A DNA stretch of 64,000 nt from the NCBI RefSeq assembly GCF_901482605.1, contig NZ_LR590481.1:558001-622000 (forward strand), read 5' to 3'. How positions within the stretch are numbered: the stretch's first letter is position 1; every line of letters starts with the position of its first letter. This document shows positions 27,303 to 35,997 of the stretch, one piece after another. The stretch comes from Hathewaya histolytica. Its GTDB lineage: Bacteria; Bacillota; Clostridia; Clostridiales; Clostridiaceae. The notes below the pieces were generated by a model that did no database searches, was not told the DNA's origin, and saw only the letters and a program-made list of their open reading frames with translations. The translations under genes and the position numbers were made by a program.

Positions 27303-28985
27303 ATGGAAATAGTTCAATTTATAATGGTGCTGGCCTTATTTATTATAATAATACTTCCTTTTGGAAGGTATTTATACAGTGTAATTACAGGGGATGCATC
27401 CTTTGTTGATCCAGTTATGGACAAGATCGATGGTTTTATATACAAGATATGTGGGATAAAAAGAGAAGAGATGGATTGGAAAACCTATGCTATAGCTCTT
27501 ATAGTTACTAATATTATTATGTGCGTGGTCGGAGCTGTGATTTTGGGAATTCAAGGCATAAACTTTTTTAATCCTAATGGGATTAAGTCCATGAATGCTT
27601 CTCTTAATTATAATACCATTACAAGTTTTATAACCAATACTAATTTGCAGCATTATTCAGGGGAAAGTGGACTATCTTATTTAAGTCAAATGTTAGTTAT
27701 AATCTTTATGATGTTTACTTCTGGGGCCACCGGACTGTCTATAGCTGGAGCTTTTATGAGGGGATTTACAAGGTCAAAGAAAACTGTGGGGAATTTTTTC
27801 GTTGATTTAACTAGGGTTATTACTAGAATATTGATTCCATTATCAATAGTGGTATCGATAGTTCTAATATGCCAGGGGGTTCCGCAAAGTTTAAGTCCTA
27901 ATAAGAAGGTCACTACTATAGAAGGAAGAGTGCAAAATATAGCCTTAGGTCCAGTGGCCGCATTAGAATCTATAAAACATTTAGGAACTAACGGTGGAGG
28001 TTTCTTCGGGGCTAATTCATCACATCCATTTGAAAATCCAACACCTTTTACCAATTTGGTTGAAATGTTATCTATGATGATTATTCCAGGTGGGTTAATT
28101 TTTGCCTTTGGATATATGTGCAAGAATAAAAAACAAGCATGGGCTTTATTTACAGCTGTTAGCATATTGTTTTTAGCATCTCTTAGCGTTTGCTATTCTG
28201 CTGAAAAAGCTGGGAATCCACTTATTGCAAATATGGGTATAAATCAATCTATGGGTAATATGGAAGGAAAGGAAGTTAGATTTGGGGTAGCAGGGTCTAG
28301 TATATTTACAACAGTTACAACAGCATTTACTACAGGGTCTGTAAATAATATGCATGATTCTTTAACACCAATAGGAGGGTTAATTCCACTGTGGCAAATG
28401 ATGCTTAATACAGTGTTCGGTGGTGAAGGTGTAGGATTTATGAACATCATAATGTATGCTGTATTAACTGTATTTTTATGTGGACTAATGGTTGGAAGGA
28501 CTCCAGAATTTTTAGGGAAGAAGATAGAAGCTAAGGAAGTTAAATTAGTAGCATTAGTTATATTAATTCATCCTCTTATTATTTTAATACCTTCAAGTAT
28601 TGCGTTAATAAGCAGGGTAGGAGTATCTAGTATAACCAATGGGGGATTCCATGGATTATCACAAGTTCTATACGAATTTACATCTTCTGCAGCAAATAAT
28701 GGTTCAGGTTTTGAAGGTCTTGTGGATAACACCTTATTTTGGAATGTAAGTACGGGAACTGTTATGTTACTTGGAAGGTATTTATCTATGATTATACTTT
28801 TAGCTGTTTCAGCTTCTGTATCATCTAAGAAACTTGTTCCAAATTCAAGTTCTACATTTAAAACGGATAATTCAATGTTTACTATAATGCTTATTTTTAT
28901 AATTTTAATTATAGGAGCCTTAACATTTCTGCCAGCCATAGCTTTAGGGCCAATTTCAGAGTATCTTACTATGATAAAGATTTAA
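27303..28985 (+). CDS. kdpA: Potassium-transporting ATPase, K+-binding subunit KdpA
   Basis: 560 residues with about ten to twelve membrane segments and the repeated selectivity-filter loops of the SKT family, including ESGLSYLSQM, LGTNGGGFFGANSSHPFENP, TAFTTGSVNNMHDSLTP and SSAANNGSGFEG. It forms the K+ entry channel of KdpFABC. ATG 27303 is preferred because AAAAGGAGG is nine bases away; ATG 27297 is only four bases away. Confidence 0.97.
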   Translation: MEIVQFIMVLALFIIIILPFGRYLYSVITGDASFVDPVMDKIDGFIYKICGIKREEMDWKTYAIALIVTNIIMCVVGAVILGIQGINFFNPNGIKSMNASLNYNTITSFITNTNLQHYSGESGLSYLSQMLVIIFMMFTSGATGLSIAGAFMRGFTRSKKTVGNFFVDLTRVITRILIPLSIVVSIVLICQGVPQSLSPNKKVTTIEGRVQNIALGPVAALESIKHLGTNGGGFFGANSSHPFENPTPFTNLVEMLSMMIIPGGLIFAFGYMCKNKKQAWALFTAVSILFLASLSVCYSAEKAGNPLIANMGINQSMGNMEGKEVRFGVAGSSIFTTVTTAFTTGSVNNMHDSLTPIGGLIPLWQMMLNTVFGGEGVGFMNIIMYAVLTVFLCGLMVGRTPEFLGKKIEAKEVKLVALVILIHPLIILIPSSIALISRVGVSSITNGGFHGLSQVLYEFTSSAANNGSGFEGLVDNTLFWNVSTGTVMLLGRYLSMIILLAVSASVSSKKLVPNSSSTFKTDNSMFTIMLIFIILIIGALTFLPAIALGPISEYLTMIKI

Positions 28986-29008
28986 TTAAGGCTTGAGGAG
29001 GAACCTAT

Positions 29009-31069
29009 ATGAGTAGAGAAAAAGAAGGGAATTTTATTAATAAAAAGATTATGAAGGAGGCCATTAAGGAATCTTTTATAAAATTAAACCCCAGGTTTAT
29101 AATTAAAAATCCTGTTATGTTTGTTGTAGAAGTAGGATTTATTATTACTTTAATTATAACTTTATTTCCTGGGGCGTTAGAACAAGGTGAAGGAAATTTA
29201 AGAATATATAATGGAATAGTATCATTAATATTATTTGTAACTATTCTTTTTGCTAACTTTGCAGAGGCTGTGGCAGAAGGAAGAGGAAAGGCGCAAGCAG
29301 AAAGTCTTAAGAAAACTAAAAAAGACACTAAGGCAAAGCTTTTAAATAAAGATGGAACTTATACTATAGTAAGTTCTTCAGAAATTATTAAGAATCAAAT
29401 AGTACTAGTTGAAACAGGAGATATTATTCCAAACGATGGAGAAATTATTGAGGGCATTGCATCTATAGATGAATCTGCAATTACAGGAGAATCAGCTCCT
29501 GTTATGAAGGAAGCTGGAGGGGATTTTAGCTCCGTAACTGGAGGAACTAAAGTTGTTAGTGACTGGTTAAAGATAAGGATTACAGCAAGTCAAGGTGATT
29601 CCTTTTTAGACAAAATGATAAGTCTTGTAGAAGGAGCATCAAGACAAAAGACTCCTAATGAGTTAGCTTTAACTACATTACTTGTAAGCTTAACTATGAT
29701 ATTTTTAATGGTAGTTGTGACACTTTTACCTATGGCTAGCTATGTTGGTGTACAAATTTCAATATCTACTCTTGTGGCCCTTTTAGTATGTTTAATTCCA
29801 ACTACTATAGGTGGACTTTTATCTGCTATAGGTATTGCTGGTATGGATAGGGTAACTAGATTTAATGTAATTGCTAAATCTGGAAAGGCAGTAGAAGCTT
29901 GTGGTGATATAGACACTATGATATTAGATAAAACAGGAACTATTACTTTTGGAAATAGACTTGCATCAGAATTTATACCTGTTAAAGGTATAAGTAAAGA
30001 GGAACTTACAAAGTATGCACTTATATCTTCTTTAAAAGATGAAACTCCTGAAGGAAGGTCTATAGTAGAACTTGCTACAAAATTAGGAGTGGAAGTAGAT
30101 AAAAGTATCTATGAAAAAAATGAGTTTTTTGAGTTTACAGCTCAAACTAGAATGAGTGGTATTGATTTAGAGCAAGGAACAAAGTTAAGAAAAGGTGCTG
30201 TTGATAGTATAAAAAAATTAGTAGAAGAACTTAATGGGATCATTCCCTGTGACCTCGAAGACATAACTGATAAGATTTCTAAGATGGGAGGTACTCCACT
30301 AGTAGTGGCTATAGGAAATAGGATATTAGGAGTTATATATCTTAAAGATACGGTTAAACCAGGATTAAAAGAGAGATTCCAAAGACTTAGGGAAATGGGC
30401 ATTAAGACTATAATGTGTACTGGAGATAATCCTTTAACGGCAGAAACCATAGCGAAAGAAGCTGGAGTGGATGAATATGTGGCTGAATGTAAACCAGAGG
30501 ATAAGATTCAGGTTATAAAAAGAGAAAAGGAAGAGGGTAAATTAGTAGCCATGACGGGAGATGGAACTAATGATGCCCCGGCATTAGCCCAGGCAGATGT
30601 TGGACTAGCTATGAATAGTGGAACTACAGCAGCGAAAGAAGCAGCTAATATGGTTGATTTAGATTCAGATCCAACAAAGATACTAGAGGTTGTGGAAATA
30701 GGTAAAGGATTATTAATTACAAGGGGGGCTCTTACAACTTTTAGTATAGCAAATGATGTGGCTAAATATTTCGCCATAATTCCAGCAGTGTTTTCAGCAT
30801 CTATTCCAGCTATGCAAATATTAAATATTATGAAATTATCAACATCATACAGTGCAGTACTTTCAGCTCTTATATTTAATGCTATAATAATTCCTCTTTT
30901 AATACCAATAGCTATGAAAGGGGTTAAATATAAACCTTCAAAATCGGAAGTTCTTTTAGCTAGAAATATATTAATTTATGGGGTAGGGGGCATAATAGCA
31001 CCATTTATAGGTATAAAAATTATTGACCTAATAATATCTCCACTACTTGCTTTAATCAATTTAATATAA
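29009..31069 (+). CDS. kdpB: Potassium-transporting ATPase, ATP-hydrolysing subunit KdpB
   Basis: 686 residues, a P1-type ATPase. Seen: actuator loop AITGESAP (158-165), membrane motif [15 protein letters not shown], phosphorylated Asp307 in [12 protein letters not shown], nucleotide-domain motifs ([18 protein letters not shown]), [10 protein letters not shown] and [18 protein letters not shown]. It energises K+ uptake through KdpA. GAGGAGG precedes the start. Confidence 0.97.
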   Translation: MSREKEGNFINKKIMKEAIKESFIKLNPRFIIKNPVMFVVEVGFIITLIITLFPGALEQGEGNLRIYNGIVSLILFVTILFANFAEAVAEGRGKAQAESLKKTKKDTKAKLLNKDGTYTIVSSSEIIKNQIVLVETGDIIPNDGEIIEGIASIDESAITGESAPVMKEAGGDFSSVTGGTKVVSDWLKIRITASQGDSFLDKMISLVEGASRQKTPNELALTTLLVSLTMIFLMVVVTLLPMASYVGVQISISTLVALLVCLIPTTIGGLLSAIGIAGMDRVTRFNVIAKSGKAVEACGDIDTMILDKTGTITFGNRLASEFIPVKGISKEELTKYALISSLKDETPEGRSIVELATKLGVEVDKSIYEKNEFFEFTAQTRMSGIDLEQGTKLRKGAVDSIKKLVEELNGIIPCDLEDITDKISKMGGTPLVVAIGNRILGVIYLKDTVKPGLKERFQRLREMGIKTIMCTGDNPLTAETIAKEAGVDEYVAECKPEDKIQVIKREKEEGKLVAMTGDGTNDAPALAQADVGLAMNSGTTAAKEAANMVDLDSDPTKILEVVEIGKGLLITRGALTTFSIANDVAKYFAIIPAVFSASIPAMQILNIMKLSTSYSAVLSALIFNAIIIPLLIPIAMKGVKYKPSKSEVLLARNILIYGVGGIIAPFIGIKIIDLIISPLLALINLI

Positions 31070-31083
31070 TAGGAAGTGAGTGT

Positions 31084-31683
31084 ATGAAAATAGTAATGAA
31101 AGCTTTCAGAATGAGTATAGTATTCCTTATAATTTGTGGTTTTTTATATCCTTTAGTTATAACAGGACTTGGAAATGTTATAACTAAGAAAAATGCTAAT
31201 GGAAGTATAATTGACATAAATGGAAAAGAAGTAGGATCAGAAATATTGGGACAGGAATTTCGAGAGAGAAAATATTTTCATGGAAGAGTTTCTTCTATCA
31301 ATTATAATATTAAGGATAAAAGCGAGGACAACAATGAAGTGGCATCAGGTGCATCTAATTTAGCACCTAGTAATAAAGAGCTTATAAAAAGAGTAGATGG
31401 TGATATAAAAGAGTTTTTAAAAAATAATCCTAGTATTAATAAGGATGAAATAACAGCAGAGCTTCTAACTAACTCATCATCAGGATTAGATCCTCACATT
31501 ACACCTAAGGGTGCCCAGATACAAATACCTTCAGTTTCTAAATATAGTGGATTAAGCGAAACTGAATTAAATGCTCTAGTTAAAAAGCATACGGAGAAGA
31601 GGCAATTTGGAGTACTGGGAGAAGAACGTGTTAATGTGTTAAATCTTAATTTAGATATCTATAAAAAATTAAGTGAGAAGTAA
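31084..31683 (+). CDS. kdpC: Potassium-transporting ATPase, subunit KdpC
   Basis: 199 residues with one N-terminal membrane segment (about 9-29) and the family blocks LGQEFRERKYFHGRVSS, ASGASNLAPSNKEL, SSSGLDPHITPKGAQIQIP and LNLDIYKKL. Helps ATP binding by KdpB. It ends the kdpFABC operon, followed by a hairpin terminator shared with the convergent kdpD-like gene. Confidence 0.96.
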   Translation: MKIVMKAFRMSIVFLIICGFLYPLVITGLGNVITKKNANGSIIDINGKEVGSEILGQEFRERKYFHGRVSSINYNIKDKSEDNNEVASGASNLAPSNKELIKRVDGDIKEFLKNNPSINKDEITAELLTNSSSGLDPHITPKGAQIQIPSVSKYSGLSETELNALVKKHTEKRQFGVLGEERVNVLNLNLDIYKKLSEK

Positions 31684-31723
31684 AATAAAAAAATTAGATA
31701 GAAACTAAAATAGAAATTAAAAG

Positions 31724-31775
31724 AAAAGGGTGACTATAAAAGTAATATTAAATTACTGACTATAGTCACCTTTTT
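31724..31775. terminator. Bidirectional terminator between kdpC and kdpD-like gene
   Basis: AAAAGGGTGACTATA (31724-31738) pairs with TATAGTCACCTTTT (31761-31774) with one bulged G; a T-run lies on the plus side and an A-run (T on minus) on the other. Confidence 0.85.
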
Positions 31776-31781
31776 AATAAC

Positions 31782-32942
31782 TTATTTCATAGTGTTATTA
31801 GGTATTACGTGTACTTCAATATCCTTTGAATGTTTTAATATTTTATTTATAGTAGAACCCCTTAGCATAGTTTGTATAAAGGAACGGGTACTATGACTTA
31901 CTATTATTTGAGTTACATGATGTTTTGAAGCATAACTTACTAATTCTCGAGAGACGCTTTTACCCTTTAAGTTTACAATCTCAGCGCCTAAGTCCTTAGC
32001 AAGCTTAAAATGAGATTCTATAATTTGTGAGTTTTCTTTTAAATGCTTTTTCTCAAAGATACTAGTACATTCCACATGTGCAACAATCCATTCACATTTA
32101 TATTTTTTAGAAATTCTATAGCCACGTCTTATAAGCTTTTTAGCAAATGGACTAGAACTTATACATACAAGAACTCTTTCTACAGTGTACCAATTTTCTT
32201 TTATGCCATGTTCTTTCATATATTCTTCTAACTCTTCATCTACACCTTCTGCGGTATGTCTTAGGGTAACTTCTCTTAGAGCATTTAGATTACCTCTTCT
32301 AAAGAAGTTACCTAGGGCTCTTTTTATATTTTCTTTTTTATATATCTTTCCCTTTTTTAATCTGTCTTGTAATGCGTCCGGCGTTAAGTCCACAACTACA
32401 ACTTCATCAGCATCTTCTACAATGTAATCAGGAATAGTTTCATTTACAGTAACACCTGTTATTTGTTTTACTAGATCATTAAGGCTTTCTAAATGTTGTA
32501 TATTTAAAGTTGTTATAACATCTATACCCTTAGATAATATATATAAAACATCTTCATATCTCTTTTTTCTTTCGCAGTTAGGAACATTTGTATGAGCTAG
32601 CTCATCAATTAAAACTATTGAAGGATTTCTTTTAATTATAGCCTCCACATCCATATCTTCTAATATCTTATTATTGTAAGAGAGTTTTTTCCTGGGTATA
32701 ACTGCTAAATCTCCTATTTGATTTAAAGTATCATATCTACCATGGGTTTCAACATATCCAATTACAACATCTTTATTATCTTTTAAATATCTATTACCTT
32801 CATTTAACATAGAGAAGGTTTTTCCTACTCCGGGTGCATAACCAATGTATATTTTTAGGGAACCTCTTTTCTCTTGTAATGTCTCTCGTTCTACAATTTC
32901 TAAAGCTTCTTCTGGGGAGAGTCTGTTTTCTGAGCTATTCAT
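31782..32942 (-). CDS. kdpD: Short KdpD: N-terminal KdpD and USP domains only
   Basis: 386 residues from ATG 32942, with GAGGTG upstream; the longer frame to 32990 has no site. It has the KdpD domain with Walker A GYAPGVGKT (34-42), the Walker B-like IVLIDELAHTN, and a universal-stress-protein-like domain (about 258-380) which in other Firmicutes binds c-di-AMP. It ends there: the four-helix membrane domain, GAF and histidine kinase of full KdpD (about 900 aa) are absent, and no kdpE is adjacent. Such short KdpD proteins exist in some bacteria. Role as K+/c-di-AMP sensor is inferred. Confidence 0.88.
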   Translation of the reverse strand: MNSSENRLSPEEALEIVERETLQEKRGSLKIYIGYAPGVGKTFSMLNEGNRYLKDNKDVVIGYVETHGRYDTLNQIGDLAVIPRKKLSYNNKILEDMDVEAIIKRNPSIVLIDELAHTNVPNCERKKRYEDVLYILSKGIDVITTLNIQHLESLNDLVKQITGVTVNETIPDYIVEDADEVVVVDLTPDALQDRLKKGKIYKKENIKRALGNFFRRGNLNALREVTLRHTAEGVDEELEEYMKEHGIKENWYTVERVLVCISSSPFAKKLIRRGYRISKKYKCEWIVAHVECTSIFEKKHLKENSQIIESHFKLAKDLGAEIVNLKGKSVSRELVSYASKHHVTQIIVSHSTRSFIQTMLRGSTINKILKHSKDIEVHVIPNNTMK

Positions 32943-33104
32943 GCGCTTCACCTCTATACATATAGATATAAAAACTAAATATAAAGACAATTTTAAATTA
33001 TCTTTATCAATATTATAACTTAATTATTGATTAAAGTATTATAATGTTATTATAATAGAGGTGTATAAAGTAAATTAAATTATTATAAGAAAAAGGAGTT
33101 ACAT

Positions 33105-33689
33105 ATGAACTTAAATGACATTAAAAGTAAGATACATTATAATTCACCGGTAGTATTAACATTTACACTTATATCTCTTTTAGTTTATATACTAGGATGG
33201 ATAACTAAGGGGTTTACTACATATTTTGCATTTACAAATTATAGAACTTCTTTGCTAGATCCAATGCAGTATTTTAGATTTTTTTCTCATGTACTTGGTC
33301 ATGCAAATTGGGGACATTTCGCAGCAAATTTTACAATAATACTTCTTATAGGTCCTATGGTGGAAGAGAAGTACGGTTCAAAACCTTTATTTAATATGAT
33401 TGTAATTACTGCATTTGTAACAGGAGTTTTAAATACGTTTATTTTTTCTACAGGACTTCTAGGGGCTAGTGGAATCGCTTTTATGTTTATATTATTAGGT
33501 TCTTTTTCAAATGTACATGAAGGAAAGGTACCTGTAACTTTTTTAATAATACTTGTTGTGTTCCTAGGTAGAGAGGTTTTAAATTCAATTTTAACAAAAA
33601 ATAATATATCTCAATTTGCTCACATAATAGGGGGAATTGCGGGAAGTTATTTTGGATATTTTTTCAGTAAAAATAAAGCACTTAAATAA
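33105..33689 (+). CDS. Rhomboid family intramembrane serine protease
   Basis: 194 residues with about six membrane segments. The catalytic dyad is visible: Ser122 in GASG (120-123) and His173 in FAHIIGG. The HANWGHFAANF motif (66-76) corresponds to the rhomboid H-x-x-x-N region. AAAAGGAG before the start. It cleaves membrane-spanning substrates within the bilayer; the substrate is unknown. The next gene (sdaAB) follows closely, but a functional link is not apparent. Confidence 0.9.
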   Translation: MNLNDIKSKIHYNSPVVLTFTLISLLVYILGWITKGFTTYFAFTNYRTSLLDPMQYFRFFSHVLGHANWGHFAANFTIILLIGPMVEEKYGSKPLFNMIVITAFVTGVLNTFIFSTGLLGASGIAFMFILLGSFSNVHEGKVPVTFLIILVVFLGREVLNSILTKNNISQFAHIIGGIAGSYFGYFFSKNKALK

Positions 33690-33707
33690 TAAGGGAGGAT
33701 GAGGGGA

Positions 33708-34382
33708 ATGAAAAGATATGGAGCTTTTGACATAATAGGACCTATAATGATTGGACCATCTAGTTCACATACAGCAGGGGCAGCTAGACTAGGTAGGGTT
33801 GCAAAATCTATAGCAGGAGGAGACTTTAGTGCTGTAACTTTTTATTTACATGGTTCATTTGAACATACGTATAGAGGGCATGGTACAGATAAAGCATTAG
33901 TAGCAGGTATTTTAGGCATGAAGCCTCATGATGATGGTTTAAGAAATGCTATGGAAATAGCAGAAGAAAAAGGTATTAAAATAGAATTTTTACCAATAGA
34001 ACTTGAAAATGCACACCCTAATACAGCTAAAATAGTATTTCACAAAAATGATGGTACAAAAGTGGAAGTAATAGGTTCATCAATTGGTGGAGGCAGTATA
34101 AAGATAAATGGTATAGAGGGATATGATGTAGATTTAACTGGAGAATATCCAGCTGTTATTATAAGACAAAATGATAAAAAAGGTGTTATTAGTGATTTAA
34201 GTAGAGTACTTGCAAATAATAATATAAATATAGCTACCATGAACGTTAGTAGAAGTAATAAAGGGAAAGAAGCATTTACTATAATAGAGTGTGATGGAGT
34301 AATACCAGTTGAGGCAGTAAGAGAAATGGAAAAACTAGATAATATAATATCTGTAAAATCGGTTAATCCAATAACAGATTAA
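33708..34382 (+). CDS. sdaAB: L-serine dehydratase, beta subunit
   Basis: 224 residues. Seen: FDIIGPIMIGPSSSHTAGAARLG (substrate loop), SFEHTYRGHGTDKALV, and a C-terminal ACT domain (about 148-220, PAVIIRQNDKKGVISDLSRVLANNNINIATMNVSR). It deaminates serine to pyruvate and ammonia together with the [4Fe-4S]-bearing alpha subunit. The alpha subunit gene sdaAA, normally next to it, is not in the window. ATG 33708 fits the GAGGGGA site; ATG 33699 overlaps the upstream GGGAGG. Confidence 0.92.
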   Translation: MKRYGAFDIIGPIMIGPSSSHTAGAARLGRVAKSIAGGDFSAVTFYLHGSFEHTYRGHGTDKALVAGILGMKPHDDGLRNAMEIAEEKGIKIEFLPIELENAHPNTAKIVFHKNDGTKVEVIGSSIGGGSIKINGIEGYDVDLTGEYPAVIIRQNDKKGVISDLSRVLANNNINIATMNVSRSNKGKEAFTIIECDGVIPVEAVREMEKLDNIISVKSVNPITD

Positions 34383-34416
34383 ATTTAAAAGGTAGCTTTT
34401 AGCTACCTTTTAAATT
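34382..34416 (+). terminator. Terminator after sdaAB
   Basis: A perfect 16-bp stem (34382-34397 / 34401-34416, AATTTAAAAGGTAGCT with its complement) with a three-base loop. It overlaps the last base of the sdaAB stop codon, which explains the absence of a second operon gene. Confidence 0.75.
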
Positions 34417-34644
34417 ATATATACATAATAATAAAAAATTCTGTTTTTATTTACTAATATAGTATATAATATAACCATGATTCTTAATTCAAGTGCTATT
34501 TATGGCATGAACATTATAATGCGTTATAAATTTATTATATTGGGTTAAAATACAAAGGATGACTAATGAAAAATCGTGGTATGTGATTTTTATAGAATAT
34601 AGATTTAAATAGGCATAAATATTTTCAAAGTAGGGGGGAATATA

Positions 34645-35241
34645 ATGAGTGGTTCTAACATTAAAAATGTAGATGATCAATCACTGAAATCGTATATTAG
34701 AGAAACTAAAGAAAAAATAGTTTCACTTATAAATAAATATTCAGATATTAATAATAAAAAAATAGAATTCACAGAAAATACTAAGGAGTTAAAGGATAAA
34801 GCCTTTCAATTAAAAAAGATCTATAAATATGCAGAGTGGGTAAATAGAAAAATAGAAATGAATGATTCTGTACAAGAAAGAATATCTACCATACCTAAAA
34901 GGGGGGAGATATGGACTTGTGAACTAGGACAGAATATTGGATCGGAAGAAAATAAAGTAAGGCCTGTTATTATAGTTCAAAATAATACGGGTAATGAAAA
35001 AGGACCTACAACCATAATAGTTCCAATTTCAAATAGACCTAAAAAAATAAAAGTACATATTCAACTAAGAGATAGTGATTATAAATTAGTAGAAGGGGAA
35101 GCCCAGAAAGTTACTGGAACAATATTATGTGAGCAGATAAAAGTAGTTTCTAAGGCCAGATTAGGGAGACACATAGCAACATTGGATCAAAACTTTATGA
35201 ATCTTTTAGATAACAAATTGAAGAATTCCTTAGATTTATAA
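34645..35241 (+). CDS. PemK/MazF-family protein with N-terminal coiled coil
   Basis: 198 residues. Residues 84-198 form a MazF/PemK-type domain (PKRGEIWTCELGQ, KVRPVIIVQNN, TTIIVPISN, GTILCEQIKVVSKARLG), the fold of sequence-specific mRNA endonucleases. Residues 1-83 are charged helices with heptad-like spacing, not part of ordinary MazF toxins (about 110-120 aa). No antitoxin ORF lies upstream. It could be a self-restrained or non-toxic paralogue. GGGGGG site seven bases before ATG. Monocistronic. Confidence 0.8.
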   Translation: MSGSNIKNVDDQSLKSYIRETKEKIVSLINKYSDINNKKIEFTENTKELKDKAFQLKKIYKYAEWVNRKIEMNDSVQERISTIPKRGEIWTCELGQNIGSEENKVRPVIIVQNNTGNEKGPTTIIVPISNRPKKIKVHIQLRDSDYKLVEGEAQKVTGTILCEQIKVVSKARLGRHIATLDQNFMNLLDNKLKNSLDL

Positions 35242-35263
35242 AAAAAAAGAATTGAAAAAAGTG

Positions 35264-35292
35264 TTGCACTTTTAGTTTTTAAGTGATAAAAT
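35264..35292 (+). promoter_or_regulatory. Promoter of the tandem RNA units
   Basis: TTGCAC (35264-35269), 17-bp spacer, TAAAAT (35287-35292); predicted start about 35299, at the edge of the GTATGT/ACATAC hairpin. Confidence 0.65.
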
Positions 35293-35298
35293 TAGTTT

Positions 35299-35431
35299 GT
35301 ATGTGAAGTACATACCTAGTAAAGACTAGGAGGCTCTATTCCATAGTTTACCTTTATAAATCATAACATATCTAGCAAAGGCTAGAACAAAACATTTTAT
35401 TCGAATGAGATTGGAAATTGCCAATCTTTTT
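35299..35431 (+). ncRNA. Candidate structured RNA, unit 1 (with own terminator)
   Basis: A predicted 133-nt transcript. Hairpins: GTATGT/ACATAC (35299-35304/35310-35315), CCTAGT-AAAG-ACTAGG (35315-35330) and TCTAGC-AAAG-GCTAGA (35371-35386), then terminator AGATTGG/CCAATCT (35408-35427) with a T-run. The last two hairpins share an AAAG loop and palindromic CTAG in the stem, so alternative pairings between them are possible. I do not recognise a described RNA class. Confidence 0.55.
35311..35386 (+). repeat. 76-nt direct repeat, copy 1
   Basis: 73 of 76 positions agree with 35467-35542; all differences lie in the single-stranded middle, none in the hairpins. Confidence 0.9.
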
Positions 35432-35452
35432 AAAAAGGAGAGTTTAGAACAA

Positions 35453-35589
35453 TGAATGTCTTCATACATACCTAGTAAAGACTAGGAGGTTCTATTCCAT
35501 AGTTTACCTTTATAATTTATAACATATCTAGCAAAGGCTAGAAGATTATATACTTATCTTAATAAGTTCAGGATATTCCTGGACTTTTT
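35453..35589 (+). ncRNA. Candidate structured RNA, unit 2 (with own terminator)
   Basis: Same hairpins as unit 1, followed by terminator AAGTTCAGGA/TCCTGGACTT (35564-35573/35577-35586) and a T-run. I find no clear promoter of its own, so it may be expressed by read-through of the first terminator. That arrangement resembles tandem riboswitches or duplicated sRNAs. Confidence 0.45.
35467..35542 (+). repeat. 76-nt direct repeat, copy 2
   Basis: Offset from copy 1 by 156 bp. It keeps both AAAG-loop hairpins and the AGGAGG between them; a weaker ATGT/ACAT pairing replaces the upstream hairpin. Confidence 0.9.
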
Positions 35590-35791
35590 GTATTTTTTGA
35601 TATTAATTACATTCTATCATTTTAATTGAAAAAAATCTACTATTTAATTTAAAAATAATTTAAATTAAGAAAAATTTCAAAAAAATCAACATAATATTCA
35701 TAAACTATAATAATTTTATTATAGTTTAACTAAGAAATATAATCATAAAATAATTCTTACTAAGTGAATGTTATATATTCTATTTTACAAG

Positions 35792-35827
35792 AAGAGGACC
35801 AGAAAGTTACTGGTCTCTTTATTTTTT
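35792..35827 (+). terminator. Third terminator upstream of the S8 protease gene
   Basis: AAGAGGACCAG pairs with CTGGTCTCTT (one bulge), followed by a T-rich tail to 35827. Confidence 0.75.
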
Positions 35828-35997
35828 ACATATCTTTAAAGTATATATTTATATATCGACATAATATGGATATTAATTAAATTAATAGATTATTAGTTAT
35901 GTATAGCAAAAGTTAAACCTAATGGAATATATAAAGTTATGGTGGTAGAATTTTATATAGCATTTAGTAATAAATAAATTTAAAGGGGGATTTTGTC

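Larger units (their letters stand above)
35242..35997. other. 756-bp non-coding region with tandem RNA units and three terminators
   Basis: No convincing protein gene. It contains one good promoter, two copies of a 76-nt unit, three intrinsic terminators (35408-35431, 35564-35589, 35792-35827), a 7-codon ORF (35452-35475, MNVFIHT) with an AAGGAG site and a perfect A/T palindrome at 35701-35728. The terminal 160 bp precede the S8 protease gene and hold only its ribosome binding site. Confidence 0.7.

Noticed and set aside
35311-35542. Possible CRISPR-like repeats
   Set aside because: Only two 76-nt copies, 80-nt non-uniform spacer, internal hairpins and terminators, no cas genes.
35299-35589. 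c-di-GMP (GEMM) or guanidine-II riboswitch
   Set aside because: The GCAAAG-like stretch and paired hairpins are superficially similar, but GEMM cores and ACGR loops are missing.
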